The position numbers and the translations under genes are program-made. From an uncultured Blautia sp. (lineage in GTDB: Bacteria; Bacillota; Clostridia; Lachnospirales; Lachnospiraceae), in NCBI GenBank assembly GCA_934408705.1, contig CAKRVL010000024.1:1-30454 (forward strand): DNA of 30,454 nucleotides, read 5' to 3'. Every line of letters begins with the position of its first letter. The stretch's first letter is position 1. Positions 15,634-23,910 of this stretch are shown here, piece after piece. The notes beneath the pieces were generated by a model that was given only the letters and a program-made list of their open reading frames with translations, ran no database searches and was not told where the DNA came from.

Positions 15634-16830
15634 TTATTTTAAATTTGTTACTTTTTCACAAAGAAATACACCTGCATCCTTGGTAATATGGAAGCCATTT
15701 TCTGTTTTTTTCTTTACAAGGGCACGGAAATCCTTGTAACGGTCCGGCAGATACTGATTCTGATTGCCATGACAGGAGAGAATGTAGGAAATCAGAGGCT
15801 CGGCATCTGTGACGATCAGCTCATCTTCATAAGAGCTCCATGTAATCTGCTGAAAATATGGGGAAAGAATGTCTGTGCCGTTTTCCCGTCCAAATCGTTC
15901 ATACAGCTTATCAGCAGAAAGTGCAATACGTTCATCAAAGGACTGGACCAGAAGGCTGACCTCCCGCATATGCCTGGACCCATAGGTGCTGCAAAGAAAA
16001 CGTCCGCCGGGCTTCAGTATTTTCGTTACATTCCGGCAGACTTTGCCAATATCTTCACAATAAAACAATACATGGTTGGCAATCACAAGATCGAAGGTTC
16101 CAAGCCGTGGGGGAATGGCGTGACAGTCAAATGCTTTAAAAGAAAAGCGGGGATCATTTCCTCCGATTGCTCGTCTGGCGTCACGAAGCATTCCCTCAGA
16201 AATGTCGGAAAGGGTAATGTGTATGTTGTCAGGAAGCTTTGAAAGGTTCTGAGTCCAGAGAGCACCATCACCGCAGCCAAGCTCCAGAATATTCATGCCA
16301 TCCCGGATCTGGCACTGTCCATAAAGCCAGGGAAACCAGCCCTCCTGATTGACAGAATAGAGGCTGTGCAGATTGATCCTGGAAGAAATATTAGAAGCGT
16401 TCTGATACTGGTTTTTGAGACTTTTTTCCATAACAGTCAGGTGGATCAGATCCAGCATACGGCTCCAGTCTACAGAGTGCTCTTCAGAAATAGCCTGCGC
16501 TGTATCCTTAAGGGTTTTCTCCACAAGCTGCATCTGTTCAATACGGTCCTGAACCAGCTTCAGCTGTACGTTCAGAGCGTTCAGCATAAAATGGCTGTCC
16601 GGATCCTCAATGGTCATTTCCCGGATATCCTCCAGAGAAAAGCCAAGATATTTCAAAAGCAGGATCTGCTGAAGCCGGGCAAAGTCTGTATCTGTATAAA
16701 ATCTTGCGCCAGAGTCGGACACAAGAGAAGGATTTAGAATATCGTGCTGGTCATAATAGCGGATGGTCCGTAAGGTCACTCCGGCCATCCGGGCAAATTC
16801 ACCAGAAGAGTAGTAGCCGTCCTTTTTCAA
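15634..16830 (-). CDS. MerR-family regulator fused to a SAM-dependent methyltransferase
   Basis: 398 residues starting at TTG, fixed by GGAGG 6-7 nt upstream. Residues 5-75 are a MerR winged helix (YSSGEFARMAGVTLRTIRYYDQ, then FSLEDI), followed by a coiled-coil dimer helix (~80-115). The C-terminal part is a class I methyltransferase: motif I ILELGCGDGALW (181-192), acidic SDISEGML (208-215), FDLVIANHVLFY and LKPGGRF. Known MerR proteins put an effector-binding domain here, so the methyltransferase could sense SAM or a small substrate, or methylate one. It has its own strong promoter and is transcribed towards rfbA. The target is probably the rfbA promoter dyad, possibly with other genes. Confidence 0.88.
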   Translation of the reverse strand: MKKDGYYSSGEFARMAGVTLRTIRYYDQHDILNPSLVSDSGARFYTDTDFARLQQILLLKYLGFSLEDIREMTIEDPDSHFMLNALNVQLKLVQDRIEQMQLVEKTLKDTAQAISEEHSVDWSRMLDLIHLTVMEKSLKNQYQNASNISSRINLHSLYSVNQEGWFPWLYGQCQIRDGMNILELGCGDGALWTQNLSKLPDNIHITLSDISEGMLRDARRAIGGNDPRFSFKAFDCHAIPPRLGTFDLVIANHVLFYCEDIGKVCRNVTKILKPGGRFLCSTYGSRHMREVSLLVQSFDERIALSADKLYERFGRENGTDILSPYFQQITWSSYEDELIVTDAEPLISYILSCHGNQNQYLPDRYKDFRALVKKKTENGFHITKDAGVFLCEKVTNLK

Positions 16831-16874
16831 AGAATACCTCCATTGTGAATGAAATTCATTTTACTCATATCATT

Positions 16875-16903
16875 ATTATAGAAAAAAAATGTCCCGGGTG
16901 CAA
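16875..16903 (-). promoter_or_regulatory. promoter of the MerR-methyltransferase gene
   Basis: Minus-strand TTGCAC (16903-16898), 17-bp spacer, TATAAT (16880-16875). It is close to consensus, about 45 bp upstream of the TTG start. It has an ordinary spacer and no dyad, unlike the rfbA promoter. Confidence 0.7.
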
Positions 16904-16984
16904 TGGGAAAGTTAAAGTGTCTGTGTCAGCTCTTGTCGTAAAGAGGCGAACTCTTTTTCTTGTGCTTTTGGGGGGCGTGTGCTA

Positions 16985-17014
16985 ACCTTTAATCAAGGTC
17001 GGAAGACCTTTAAT
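16985..17014 (+). promoter_or_regulatory. paired 9-bp direct repeats upstream of the DUF3825 gene
   Basis: ACCTTTAAT occurs at 16985-16993 and again at 17006-17014, 12 bp between copies and 21 bp start to start (two helical turns), ending 11 bp before a -35 box. This geometry fits an activator such as a LytTR-type regulator, but the bases match that consensus only partly. A perfect hairpin AAGGTC-GGAA-GACCTT (16995-17010) overlaps. Farther upstream, 16930-16956 can form two mutually exclusive small hairpins (CTCTT/AAGAG). Confidence 0.35.
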
Positions 17015-17025
17015 ATTCCTAGTTA

Positions 17026-17054
17026 TTGTTTCTGTTAAGGACAGTAGCTATTCT
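17026..17054 (+). promoter_or_regulatory. promoter of the DUF3825-like gene
   Basis: TTGTTT (17026-17031), 17-bp spacer, TATTCT (17049-17054). A hairpin ACTGGCAG/CTGTCAGT (17060-17077) followed by CTTTTT lies at the predicted transcript start, so it would form the 5' end of the mRNA rather than a normal terminator. Confidence 0.45.
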
Positions 17055-17129
17055 TAGAAACTGGCAGTTCTGTCAGTCTTTTTCCAAAATAAAATGTAAG
17101 GAAGAGAAGAAAATGGACAGGAGGTTAAT

Positions 17130-17870
17130 ATGAATCTATTTGATTTTACCTACTGCGGAAACTATAACCGGCAGATCCAGAAGCTGGCCAGGGTAGCACC
17201 GGAAAAGTGGAGTTTTGGAGAATCCGGGGATAATGGAATCCTGAAGGGGTATCTTGAAAATACATTCCGCAGACTGTATGAAGAAGGAAAGGTGACAGAG
17301 GAAAAGGAATACGCTCTTTTTCATACAGGACTCTTTAATCAGTATTATCAGCCGATTTATGCTTATTTTGTGCCAAATATAGTGCCGGACAGACAGAAAT
17401 GGTATCTGGAAGGATTTTATACAGACTACTCACTTTTAAAAATTAAAATCACAGACCTGCCACCCAGAGCATCCTATGTGGAAAATCCTTCGGATCTGGT
17501 ATTTGATACCAAGCTGCCGGTGGTGCCTCAGTATGAACATATTTTTGATGATGAGGATAATGTGCAACGACTGCCTGCGGCGGTGCGTGAAAGTGGCATG
17601 CGTGTGCAGCTTTTCGACGGGGCATTACAGCAGACCAGACGTATCCTGGAATCGGATTACAAGGCTGCGATTCCTCAGTATTATAATCATTCCATTCAGC
17701 TTTTGATTCCAATCTGTCTGCAGAATCCAGGAATCCCTGATCTTGCGCTTGCCTGTATGAAAACTCCTGATGGGACAAAGTATCTGGGGCGGACCTGCCT
17801 GACACTAAGAATGGCATACCATAATGCCCGGCTGCTGGCACGGCTTGACGGAAGCTGGCTGCGAGCGTAA
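17130..17870 (+). CDS. DUF3825-like protein
   Basis: 246 residues with AGGAGG just before the ATG. The overall pattern (YEEGKVTEEKEYALFHTGLFN near 50-70, then PIYAYFVPN, WYLEGFYTDYSLL and a C-terminal LLIPICLQNP region) is what I know from proteins annotated DUF3825, some of which are fused to nucleic-acid-binding domains. No catalytic motif, signal peptide or membrane segment is visible, so it is probably cytoplasmic and its function is unknown. It stands alone: divergent from the MerR-methyltransferase gene and 133 bp before the next gene, which has its own promoter. The unusual repeat and hairpin arrangement upstream suggests regulated expression. Confidence 0.6.
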   Translation: MNLFDFTYCGNYNRQIQKLARVAPEKWSFGESGDNGILKGYLENTFRRLYEEGKVTEEKEYALFHTGLFNQYYQPIYAYFVPNIVPDRQKWYLEGFYTDYSLLKIKITDLPPRASYVENPSDLVFDTKLPVVPQYEHIFDDEDNVQRLPAAVRESGMRVQLFDGALQQTRRILESDYKAAIPQYYNHSIQLLIPICLQNPGIPDLALACMKTPDGTKYLGRTCLTLRMAYHNARLLARLDGSWLRA

Positions 17871-17940
17871 ACAAAAAATCATACCTGTTGTGGCTGCTGA
17901 CAATAACTGTGAAAGAACTGTGACTTTGTAAGGGAAAGTC

Positions 17941-17969
17941 TGTTCAAAAACAGGAAAATATGTTACAAT
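17941..17969 (+). promoter_or_regulatory. promoter of the 18004 gene
   Basis: TGTTCA (17941-17946), 17-bp spacer, TACAAT (17964-17969) with extended TG (TGtTACAAT), 35 bp before the ATG. Confidence 0.55.
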
Positions 17970-18003
17970 TTTGAATTATTAAGAAGAGAACACAGGAGAA
18001 GTC

Positions 18004-18729
18004 ATGAGAATCGAATTAAAAGATGAAAATCAGGAAGAACCACAGAAAATTGATGAGAATGATATCCGTTATAAGCATGAATCAGATCTGACCAAGAAGG
18101 AGAAGCGGGAGCTTGAGCGCATGAAGCTGTCCGGCATGGGACCTATTGGCAAGCTTCAGTATATCTGGGCATATTATAAGCTTCATATGGTAGCAGTTGT
18201 GGCAGTGATCGCACTTGCTTTTTTCATAAAAGACTTGTACCACAATTCCAAGATCCATAATGAGCTTACGATTATGGTGATCGACTCTTATGGAAACAGC
18301 CAGGAGGAAGCAGAACAGAAGGTACAGGAGACTCTGGGAATCCAGGATGATCCTTATAAGATTGTTACCGTAGATGAAAGCCTTCGTACCGGTGATGACG
18401 GAGTGGCGTTGGAGAGCTACAGTCAGATGTCATTTACTACAAAGGTGGCTGCGAAAGCAGTGGATGTACTTGTTGGTCCCCAGAAGTATATAGATGGATT
18501 TGAACATAAAGATGAGTATTTCATGGATCTGACAGAGCTTTTGCCAGAAGAGGTTTACCAGGCATTCGGAGAGCAGGATGATAAATATAGCATTACTATT
18601 AACTCAGATAAGCTGGCAGAAGAGTTTGAATTATATTACCAGCCTGTCAGAATCGGAATCATATCCAATTCTGAGAATGCAGACAATGCTGTGAAATGGC
18701 TGACAAAGCTGGCTGAAGAATTGGAGTAA
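18004..18729 (+). CDS. unrecognised single-pass membrane protein
   Basis: 241 residues; AGGAGA precedes the ATG. The first ~58 residues are highly charged (DLTKKEKRELERMKLSG), so the N-terminus is predicted inside the cell. One hydrophobic segment (~59-78, HMVAVVAVIALAFFI) follows, and the remaining ~160 residues lie outside. The outer part has beta/alpha character (ELTIMVIDSYG, then KIVTVDES, VDVLVGPQKYIDGF, VRIGIISNSENADNAVKWL) that is reminiscent of a periplasmic-binding-like fold, but I do not recognise the family. It has its own promoter and terminator. The function is unknown. Confidence 0.65.
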   Translation: MRIELKDENQEEPQKIDENDIRYKHESDLTKKEKRELERMKLSGMGPIGKLQYIWAYYKLHMVAVVAVIALAFFIKDLYHNSKIHNELTIMVIDSYGNSQEEAEQKVQETLGIQDDPYKIVTVDESLRTGDDGVALESYSQMSFTTKVAAKAVDVLVGPQKYIDGFEHKDEYFMDLTELLPEEVYQAFGEQDDKYSITINSDKLAEEFELYYQPVRIGIISNSENADNAVKWLTKLAEELE

Positions 18730-18735
18730 AGAGAG

Positions 18736-18774
18736 AAAGAGGGAGCGTGTAAAAAGAGACACGTTCCCTCTTTT
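18736..18774 (+). terminator. intrinsic terminator
   Basis: AAGAGGGAGCGTGT (18737-18750) pairs with ACACGTTCCCTCTT (18759-18772), a 14-bp stem with one G-U pair and an 8-nt loop, running into TTTT. It directly follows the stop at 18729. Confidence 0.85.
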
Positions 18775-18808
18775 AAGGTTTTACTAGCTGTGCTGAAGTG
18801 TCCTTATC

Positions 18809-18931
18809 CTATAATTTTTTTAAATAATGTTTTTCAATAAAAGAGAGCACTCCATAAAGGATCATGGCAATCACACATAAAATTACAATGGACATCAATA
18901 CCCAGGTAAGCTTGAAGAAGTGAAAACACAT
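18809..18931 (-). pseudogene. remnant of an ABC transporter permease (SsuC/ThiX-like) C-terminus
   Basis: On the minus strand an open stretch of 40 codons, closed by TAG (18811-18809), encodes FFKLTWVLMSIVILCVIAMI followed by LYGVLSFIEKHYLKKL. This is the typical last membrane helix and basic tail of binding-protein-dependent permeases of the NitT/TauT/SsuC class (usually ...GxxLxxxVSxxEKxxL). The rest of the permease is absent: an in-frame TGA lies shortly upstream, and no ATPase or binding-protein gene is near. A deletion scar is the simplest reading. It lies inside the gap upstream of the Pel operon. Confidence 0.5.
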
Positions 18932-18968
18932 TCTGAAAGAAATAAGTCAGTAGAATTAAAAAAATTAG

Positions 18969-18997
18969 TTGGATATTTGGAAAAAATGAGGTATGCT
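18969..18997 (+). promoter_or_regulatory. candidate promoter of the Pel operon
   Basis: TTGGAT (18969-18974), 17-bp spacer, TATGCT (18992-18997), giving a leader of only ~35 nt before the ATG at 19040 (AGGAG 10 nt upstream). No room for, or sign of, a c-di-GMP riboswitch. Confidence 0.5.
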
Positions 18998-19039
18998 AAA
19001 CGGCAGAAGTAATTCTAATGATAATAGGAGCTAAGATAT

Positions 19040-21154
19040 ATGAAGGTTTTGCTGGCCGGAAATACCGGTTATGTGACAATGGAATTTGTGGAGGAAGCAT
19101 TTCCTGAATGTCAGGTGATGGTGCTGGGAAATAAAATGCTGAAGACAGTGCGAAGAAAAGGTATTATTTCCAGACCATTTCCGGAATCAGAAAAGGAACT
19201 GGGGGATATTTTCAGAACCTATGAATTTGAGGCTGTGGTTTATTTTTCTAATTATCTGACCTTTCACGGAGCGTTAGAAGGAGAAGTGGAAAATCTTCGC
19301 AAGATTCTGCAATATTGCAGAAAAGGACAGGAAAGCCATTTTCTCTATGTAACAGGGCCGGAAGGAATGTTCGATGTGCCTACCGGAAAGACTTTGCTGG
19401 TAGAGAATGCAGAAGATGTGTGCAGACGTTATGCGAAGCTGTATGACCTGAGGGTAAAAATATTGCGGACGCCTTATTTGTGCTCTGGGATTTATAAGAA
19501 AGATTTTTTTTATCGGATTTTTGAAGCTGCAGGGGAGAATCAGAAGCTGTTTTTTCAGGAGGCACCAGAGCAGAATGCTTATTTTTTATATCCCATGGAT
19601 CTTGCAGAGCTGATGTACAAGCTTTATGATAACTGGAATGATGAGGAAGAGGTTCTGAACGTGCCGGATGTATTTGGCATCCATTTTCAGGAGATGACGG
19701 AAAATCTGAAAAAAATTCTTTCTCCGGTTTCCATTGTATATAAAAGCAGTGCTGTAACAGAAAGAATCAAAGAAGATGATAAACAGATCCGCATAAATTA
19801 TAACTGGTTTCCGAAGATTTCTATATTGGAACATATTTCAGAAATGTATGAAGAATATAAAGAAAATACCCAAAATAACGGTGAAAAAATGAACCGGCTT
19901 GCCAGTTTCTGGAATCGCAATAATAAAATTCTACGGATATTTGAGTTTGTGATCTGCTTTTGGGGATTTGAGTTATTGCAGCGTCTTTTGGGAAATCAGG
20001 CCCAGTTTGAAATGATCGACCTGCGGCTTGTGTTTATCGTTTTATTTGGAAGTCTTTACGGATTGGAATATGGAATTGCGGGAGCTGCAGCAGAAGGTGT
20101 GTCTTTGCTCCTGGCATATGAAAGTCAGGGAACAAAGTGGTATACCCTTTTTTATGAGCCTGCCAACTGGATTCCTTTCATTTTTTATTTTGCGACAGGT
20201 GCCGTATGCGGTTATGTGCGTATGAAAAATAAAGAAAATCAGGAATTTTTCTTTGAGAAGAATAAGCTGATCCGGGGAAAATACCTTTTTATCCAGGAAT
20301 TGTATCAGGAAGCTCTTCAGGATAAAAGAAACTACAAAAAACAGATTCTGGGAAGCAAGGACAGTTTTGGTAAAATCTTTGATATTACCAGGAAACTGGA
20401 TATTGTACAGCCGCAGGAGCTGTTTATTGAGACCATGCACATTATGGAAGAGGTTCTGGAGAATGAGAGCTTTGCTTTTTATTCCCTTAGCCAGAAAAAC
20501 GGCTACGGCAGACTGGAAGCTACATCACCCAAGGCACAGGGAATGTACAAGGCTTCCATTAAATTAAGTGCGTATACCCTTGCAATGGAGACTCTGGAAA
20601 AGGGGCAGGTATGGGCAAACCGGGAATTTGTAAGCGGTTATCCTATGTATATGGCTGGTATCCATCGGGATGGGGAACTGGTAATGCTTATCTGCATTCA
20701 GGAAGCAGGGAATGAGCAGCTGACGTTATATTATATGAATCTGTTTCAGATCTTATGCGGTCTGGTAGAAACATCACTTTTACGTGCCATTGAATATCAG
20801 GAGGCCACAGAATACAAGAAATATGTGGAAAAGACAAGAATCCTGAAACCGGAATATTTTGAAAAAAGCCTGGAGCTTCAGCATTCCATGCGTGAGCAGA
20901 AGATGGCTTCCTACGTTCTTCTGAAACTGAAATTTACGAATATGACTGTGGAAGAGGCAGATGAGGCATTGGATGGCTGTATCAGAGAAAATGATGTACG
21001 CGGTATTTCTTCAGAGGGAGAATTGTATCTGATTCTTACACAGGCAGACGACAAGGCATTGCCGCTTATTCTGAAACGTCTGGAAAGAAAAGGGTTTGAG
21101 GGCAAAGTAATTGATTCCCCGGATAAAAAAGAGCCGGCAGGAGAGAAAACATGA
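19040..21154 (+). CDS. pelD: PelD-like c-di-GMP receptor fused to a degenerate SDR domain
   Basis: 704 residues. Residues 1-285 look like an extended SDR (sugar-nucleotide epimerase) fold, but the glycine motif is G7-x-x-G10-x-x-T13 and the active-site Tyr of YxxxK seems replaced (Val113, with Lys117 kept), so activity is doubtful. Four hydrophobic segments follow (~299-317, 330-346, 347-361, 375-393), then a linker helix, a GAF domain (~440-590) and a degenerate GGDEF domain (~600-695). There SEGEL (658-662) replaces GGDEF, while an RxxD motif (Arg649-Glu-Asn-Asp652) lies exactly five residues before it, the position of the c-di-GMP inhibitory site. PelD proteins bind c-di-GMP and switch on Pel synthesis. 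It is the first gene of the operon and overlaps pelE by 4 nt. Confidence 0.85.
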   Translation: MKVLLAGNTGYVTMEFVEEAFPECQVMVLGNKMLKTVRRKGIISRPFPESEKELGDIFRTYEFEAVVYFSNYLTFHGALEGEVENLRKILQYCRKGQESHFLYVTGPEGMFDVPTGKTLLVENAEDVCRRYAKLYDLRVKILRTPYLCSGIYKKDFFYRIFEAAGENQKLFFQEAPEQNAYFLYPMDLAELMYKLYDNWNDEEEVLNVPDVFGIHFQEMTENLKKILSPVSIVYKSSAVTERIKEDDKQIRINYNWFPKISILEHISEMYEEYKENTQNNGEKMNRLASFWNRNNKILRIFEFVICFWGFELLQRLLGNQAQFEMIDLRLVFIVLFGSLYGLEYGIAGAAAEGVSLLLAYESQGTKWYTLFYEPANWIPFIFYFATGAVCGYVRMKNKENQEFFFEKNKLIRGKYLFIQELYQEALQDKRNYKKQILGSKDSFGKIFDITRKLDIVQPQELFIETMHIMEEVLENESFAFYSLSQKNGYGRLEATSPKAQGMYKASIKLSAYTLAMETLEKGQVWANREFVSGYPMYMAGIHRDGELVMLICIQEAGNEQLTLYYMNLFQILCGLVETSLLRAIEYQEATEYKKYVEKTRILKPEYFEKSLELQHSMREQKMASYVLLKLKFTNMTVEEADEALDGCIRENDVRGISSEGELYLILTQADDKALPLILKRLERKGFEGKVIDSPDKKEPAGEKT

Positions 21155-22047
21155 TAAAAATCGCAATTGGACTGATTGCTCTTATGGTACATATGGTAAT
21201 CTGCATACTGATCTGGTTTGGAATATGTACCGGTCTTTTGAAAGTAAAGATGTATATGCTGCCGCTTGCTTTATTTGTACCGGTATGGGGACCTTTATGT
21301 GTACTGCTGATCCATTTTCAGATTTTTTTAGGGGCGGCTCAGGTGAAAAAAGTAGGGATAGAAAAGCTTAAAGTCAATGAGGAAATCTATAAAAATATGT
21401 TTCAGACAAGAGAGGAAAACGACAAGGATGTAGTTCCTTTAGAAGAGGCACTTCTTCTGAATGATCCTGTAAAACGACGGGAACTGATTATGAACATTCT
21501 GAACGATGATCCGGGGGAATATGTAGAATTATTAAAGCAGGCACGTATGAATGAGGATGTGGAGGTGGTTCACTATGCGATCACAGCCATGGTGGAGCTG
21601 TCTAAAGAATATGACTACAGACTGCAGAAAATTGAGAAGAAATATATGGATGCACCGGATGATCCTGCTGTTTTGGAAGAATACTGTGGCTTTCTGAGAG
21701 AGTATCTGAGTCAGGGATTCACGGAGAAGCAGATGGAACAGATCCAGAGAAAACAGTATACGCAGCTTTTGTTAAAGCAGCTTGGGCAAAAGGTAAATCT
21801 TCACACCTGCGTATGTCTGATGGAAAATCTTATGGTACAAGGTGACTTTGTACTGGCAGAAAAAACACTGAAAATAATGGATCAGAACTGGCACAGAAGT
21901 GAAGAATACTGGATCTGGAAAATCAGATATCTGGCAGAGCGGAAAATGGGAAGTGAAATAAAAGAAAGTTTAAAAGCCCTGAAAGAGGAACACATTTATC
22001 TTTCCTCAAAGGGAAAGGAGGCACTGGAATTTTGGCTGATTGGATAA
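21151..22047 (+). CDS. pelE: PelE-like membrane/TPR-type protein
   Basis: 298 residues. Two hydrophobic segments (~4-27 and ~32-60) are followed by a helical cytoplasmic region with repeat-like hairpins: PVKRRELIMNILNDDP, EYVELLKQARMNEDVEVVHYA and the LEEYCGFLREYLSQG region. This is the PelE plan, membrane anchor then TPR-like helices, though sequence identity within PelE is low. In Pel systems PelE sits with PelD and PelG in the inner-membrane synthase complex. Position between pelD and the PelA-like gene, with a 4-nt overlap upstream and 16-nt overlap downstream, is the strongest support. Confidence 0.75.
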   Translation: MIKIAIGLIALMVHMVICILIWFGICTGLLKVKMYMLPLALFVPVWGPLCVLLIHFQIFLGAAQVKKVGIEKLKVNEEIYKNMFQTREENDKDVVPLEEALLLNDPVKRRELIMNILNDDPGEYVELLKQARMNEDVEVVHYAITAMVELSKEYDYRLQKIEKKYMDAPDDPAVLEEYCGFLREYLSQGFTEKQMEQIQRKQYTQLLLKQLGQKVNLHTCVCLMENLMVQGDFVLAEKTLKIMDQNWHRSEEYWIWKIRYLAERKMGSEIKESLKALKEEHIYLSSKGKEALEFWLIG

Positions 22048-23873
22048 AAAAGATTAAAAATTTTCAATTTAAAGGAATTCTGGTGATCCTGGGCTGTTTT
22101 TTGTTTATAGGAGCAATTTTGTTTGCGGAACGTTCCGGTTTGTCCTATCGGGAAAGCGCAAAAACCCTAAGTTATCTGAATACAGATAAGCTGGTTACGA
22201 AAAAGGAGGCGGTGAAGGATTTAAAATCCACTTGCCTTGTCCTTATGGATACGAACCAGGAGAATAGCACCATGGCATGGACTCAGTTTGAACAGATCTT
22301 TCAGGATATGAAAGTGGGGGTGGATCTGATAGATGTAAGCTACGAGGGTATTCCTGCGGATCTGTCTGGATATGAGACAGTGGTGGTTCTTTTAAGTAAT
22401 CTGAACCCTTTAAAAGAAGACGTTTTAAGAATCAGTGACTGGGTAAAAGCAGGCGGCAGCGCCATGTTTGCCCTTACTCTCCAAAAGGATACTTATGTAT
22501 CGATTATCGAGCAGGAGCTTGGAATTGTATCTTCAGGTTATACCGATACTATGGTGAACAGCATTTATTTTGATAAGGATTTTCTTATCGGAGGAGGACA
22601 GACCTATAAGATTACAGATGCCTATGAATCTGCATGGGCAGTGGAATTAAGCCAGCGTGCAAAGGTATATGCCTGGGCAGATGACCCTTCAGGAGTTCCC
22701 CTGATCTGGGAAAATGATTATGGGAAGGGAAAATTTGTAGTAGATAATTTTGGACTCTATGAAAAGGCCAGCAGAGGATTTTTTGCCGCATCCTACAGCC
22801 TTTTGACAGATGTTGGGGTATATCCGGTGATCAATGGTTCTGTATTTTATCTGGATGATTTTCCATCCCCTGTTCCAAGCGGAGATGGAACTTATGTAAA
22901 AAGAGATTATGGAACCAGCATTGCAGAGTTCTATACCAATATCTGGTGGCCAGATATGATCGCCCTTGCAGCAAAACATAACGTGGAATATACAGGAGTT
23001 ATGATCGAGAATTATGAGGATGACACAGATGGGGAGACCCGGCGTCAGGAGGATGTACAAAGGTTCCAGTATTTTGGAAATATGATCCTGCATCAGGGTG
23101 GAGAACTGGGTTATCATGGTTATAATCATCAGCCTCTGAGCCTGTCAAACACAGATTATGGAGGGGTACTTCCATATAATACCTGGACAAGCCTTTCTGC
23201 TATGGAAAAAGGGATGAAAGAGCTGATCAATTTTGGAAAGGAAATGTTTCCAGAGACAGAAATGTCTGTCTATGTTCCACCATCGAATGTGCTGTCAGAA
23301 GAGGGGAGGGCATTGCTTGGCTCTATGTACCCACAGATCCGCACTATTGCAAGCAGCTATTTCTCAGGTGAATATGCCTATGTTCAGGAATTTGAGGTGG
23401 CAGAAGATAAAATTGTAGAGCAGCCTCGTATTATTTCCGGTGCCATCATTGATGATTATATGCAGATGGCAGCTTTGTCTGAGCTGAATATGCATTTTGT
23501 GAATACACATTTTATGCATCCGGATGACCTTCTGGATGAGGACAGAGGCGCTGCCCTTGGCTGGGAAAAGCTGAAACAACGTCTGGATGAGTATATGACC
23601 TGGATGAATGAAGCCGCTCCGGCACTTCGAAATCTTACAGGCTCTGAGTTATCCGGAGCCATTGAAAGATATAGTGCCCTGACTGTGGAGAAAGAGATCA
23701 CAGACAACGAAGTACATCTTCATCTGGGGAATTTTTACGACCAGGCATATCTGATGGTGCGACTAAATAAAGGAACCCCGTTGCATGTGACCGGAGGTAA
23801 ATTAACCCAGGCGGCAGGAAATCTGTATCTGCTGAGTGCAGAGCAGGAAAATGTGACTATTGAGTTTGAATAA
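22032..23873 (+). CDS. pelA: PelA-like (DUF2194) polysaccharide deacetylase, membrane-anchored
   Basis: 613 residues from a TTG with GGAGG 10 nt upstream. One hydrophobic segment (~15-31) anchors it, with the rest outside. Residues ~65-260 resemble the N-terminal part of Gram-positive PelA deacetylases. The ~268-500 region has the deacetylase features: FYLDDFP (Asp275, Asp276), ELGYHGYNH (His362, His366, the metal HxxxH), VPPSN (~415-419) and a late THFMHPDD. It would remove acetyl groups from a GalNAc/GlcNAc-rich polymer as it leaves the cell. The glycoside-hydrolase domain of Pseudomonas PelA is absent, as in other Gram-positive Pel loci. A small beta-rich C-terminal domain (~560-613) follows. 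Confidence 0.82.
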   Translation: MADWIKKIKNFQFKGILVILGCFLFIGAILFAERSGLSYRESAKTLSYLNTDKLVTKKEAVKDLKSTCLVLMDTNQENSTMAWTQFEQIFQDMKVGVDLIDVSYEGIPADLSGYETVVVLLSNLNPLKEDVLRISDWVKAGGSAMFALTLQKDTYVSIIEQELGIVSSGYTDTMVNSIYFDKDFLIGGGQTYKITDAYESAWAVELSQRAKVYAWADDPSGVPLIWENDYGKGKFVVDNFGLYEKASRGFFAASYSLLTDVGVYPVINGSVFYLDDFPSPVPSGDGTYVKRDYGTSIAEFYTNIWWPDMIALAAKHNVEYTGVMIENYEDDTDGETRRQEDVQRFQYFGNMILHQGGELGYHGYNHQPLSLSNTDYGGVLPYNTWTSLSAMEKGMKELINFGKEMFPETEMSVYVPPSNVLSEEGRALLGSMYPQIRTIASSYFSGEYAYVQEFEVAEDKIVEQPRIISGAIIDDYMQMAALSELNMHFVNTHFMHPDDLLDEDRGAALGWEKLKQRLDEYMTWMNEAAPALRNLTGSELSGAIERYSALTVEKEITDNEVHLHLGNFYDQAYLMVRLNKGTPLHVTGGKLTQAAGNLYLLSAEQENVTIEFE

Positions 23874-23910
23874 ATACACGTATTGAAAATGCAGATAAAA
23901 GGAGAAAACA

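Noticed and set aside
18775..19039. c-di-GMP riboswitch before the Pel operon
   Set aside because: The leader after the candidate promoter is only ~35 nt and no GEMM-like fold was found; c-di-GMP control is better explained by PelD.
19040..19900. PelD N-terminal domain as an active UDP-GlcNAc 4-epimerase (GalE)
   Set aside because: The glycine motif and the catalytic Tyr appear replaced, so a sensor or structural role is more likely.
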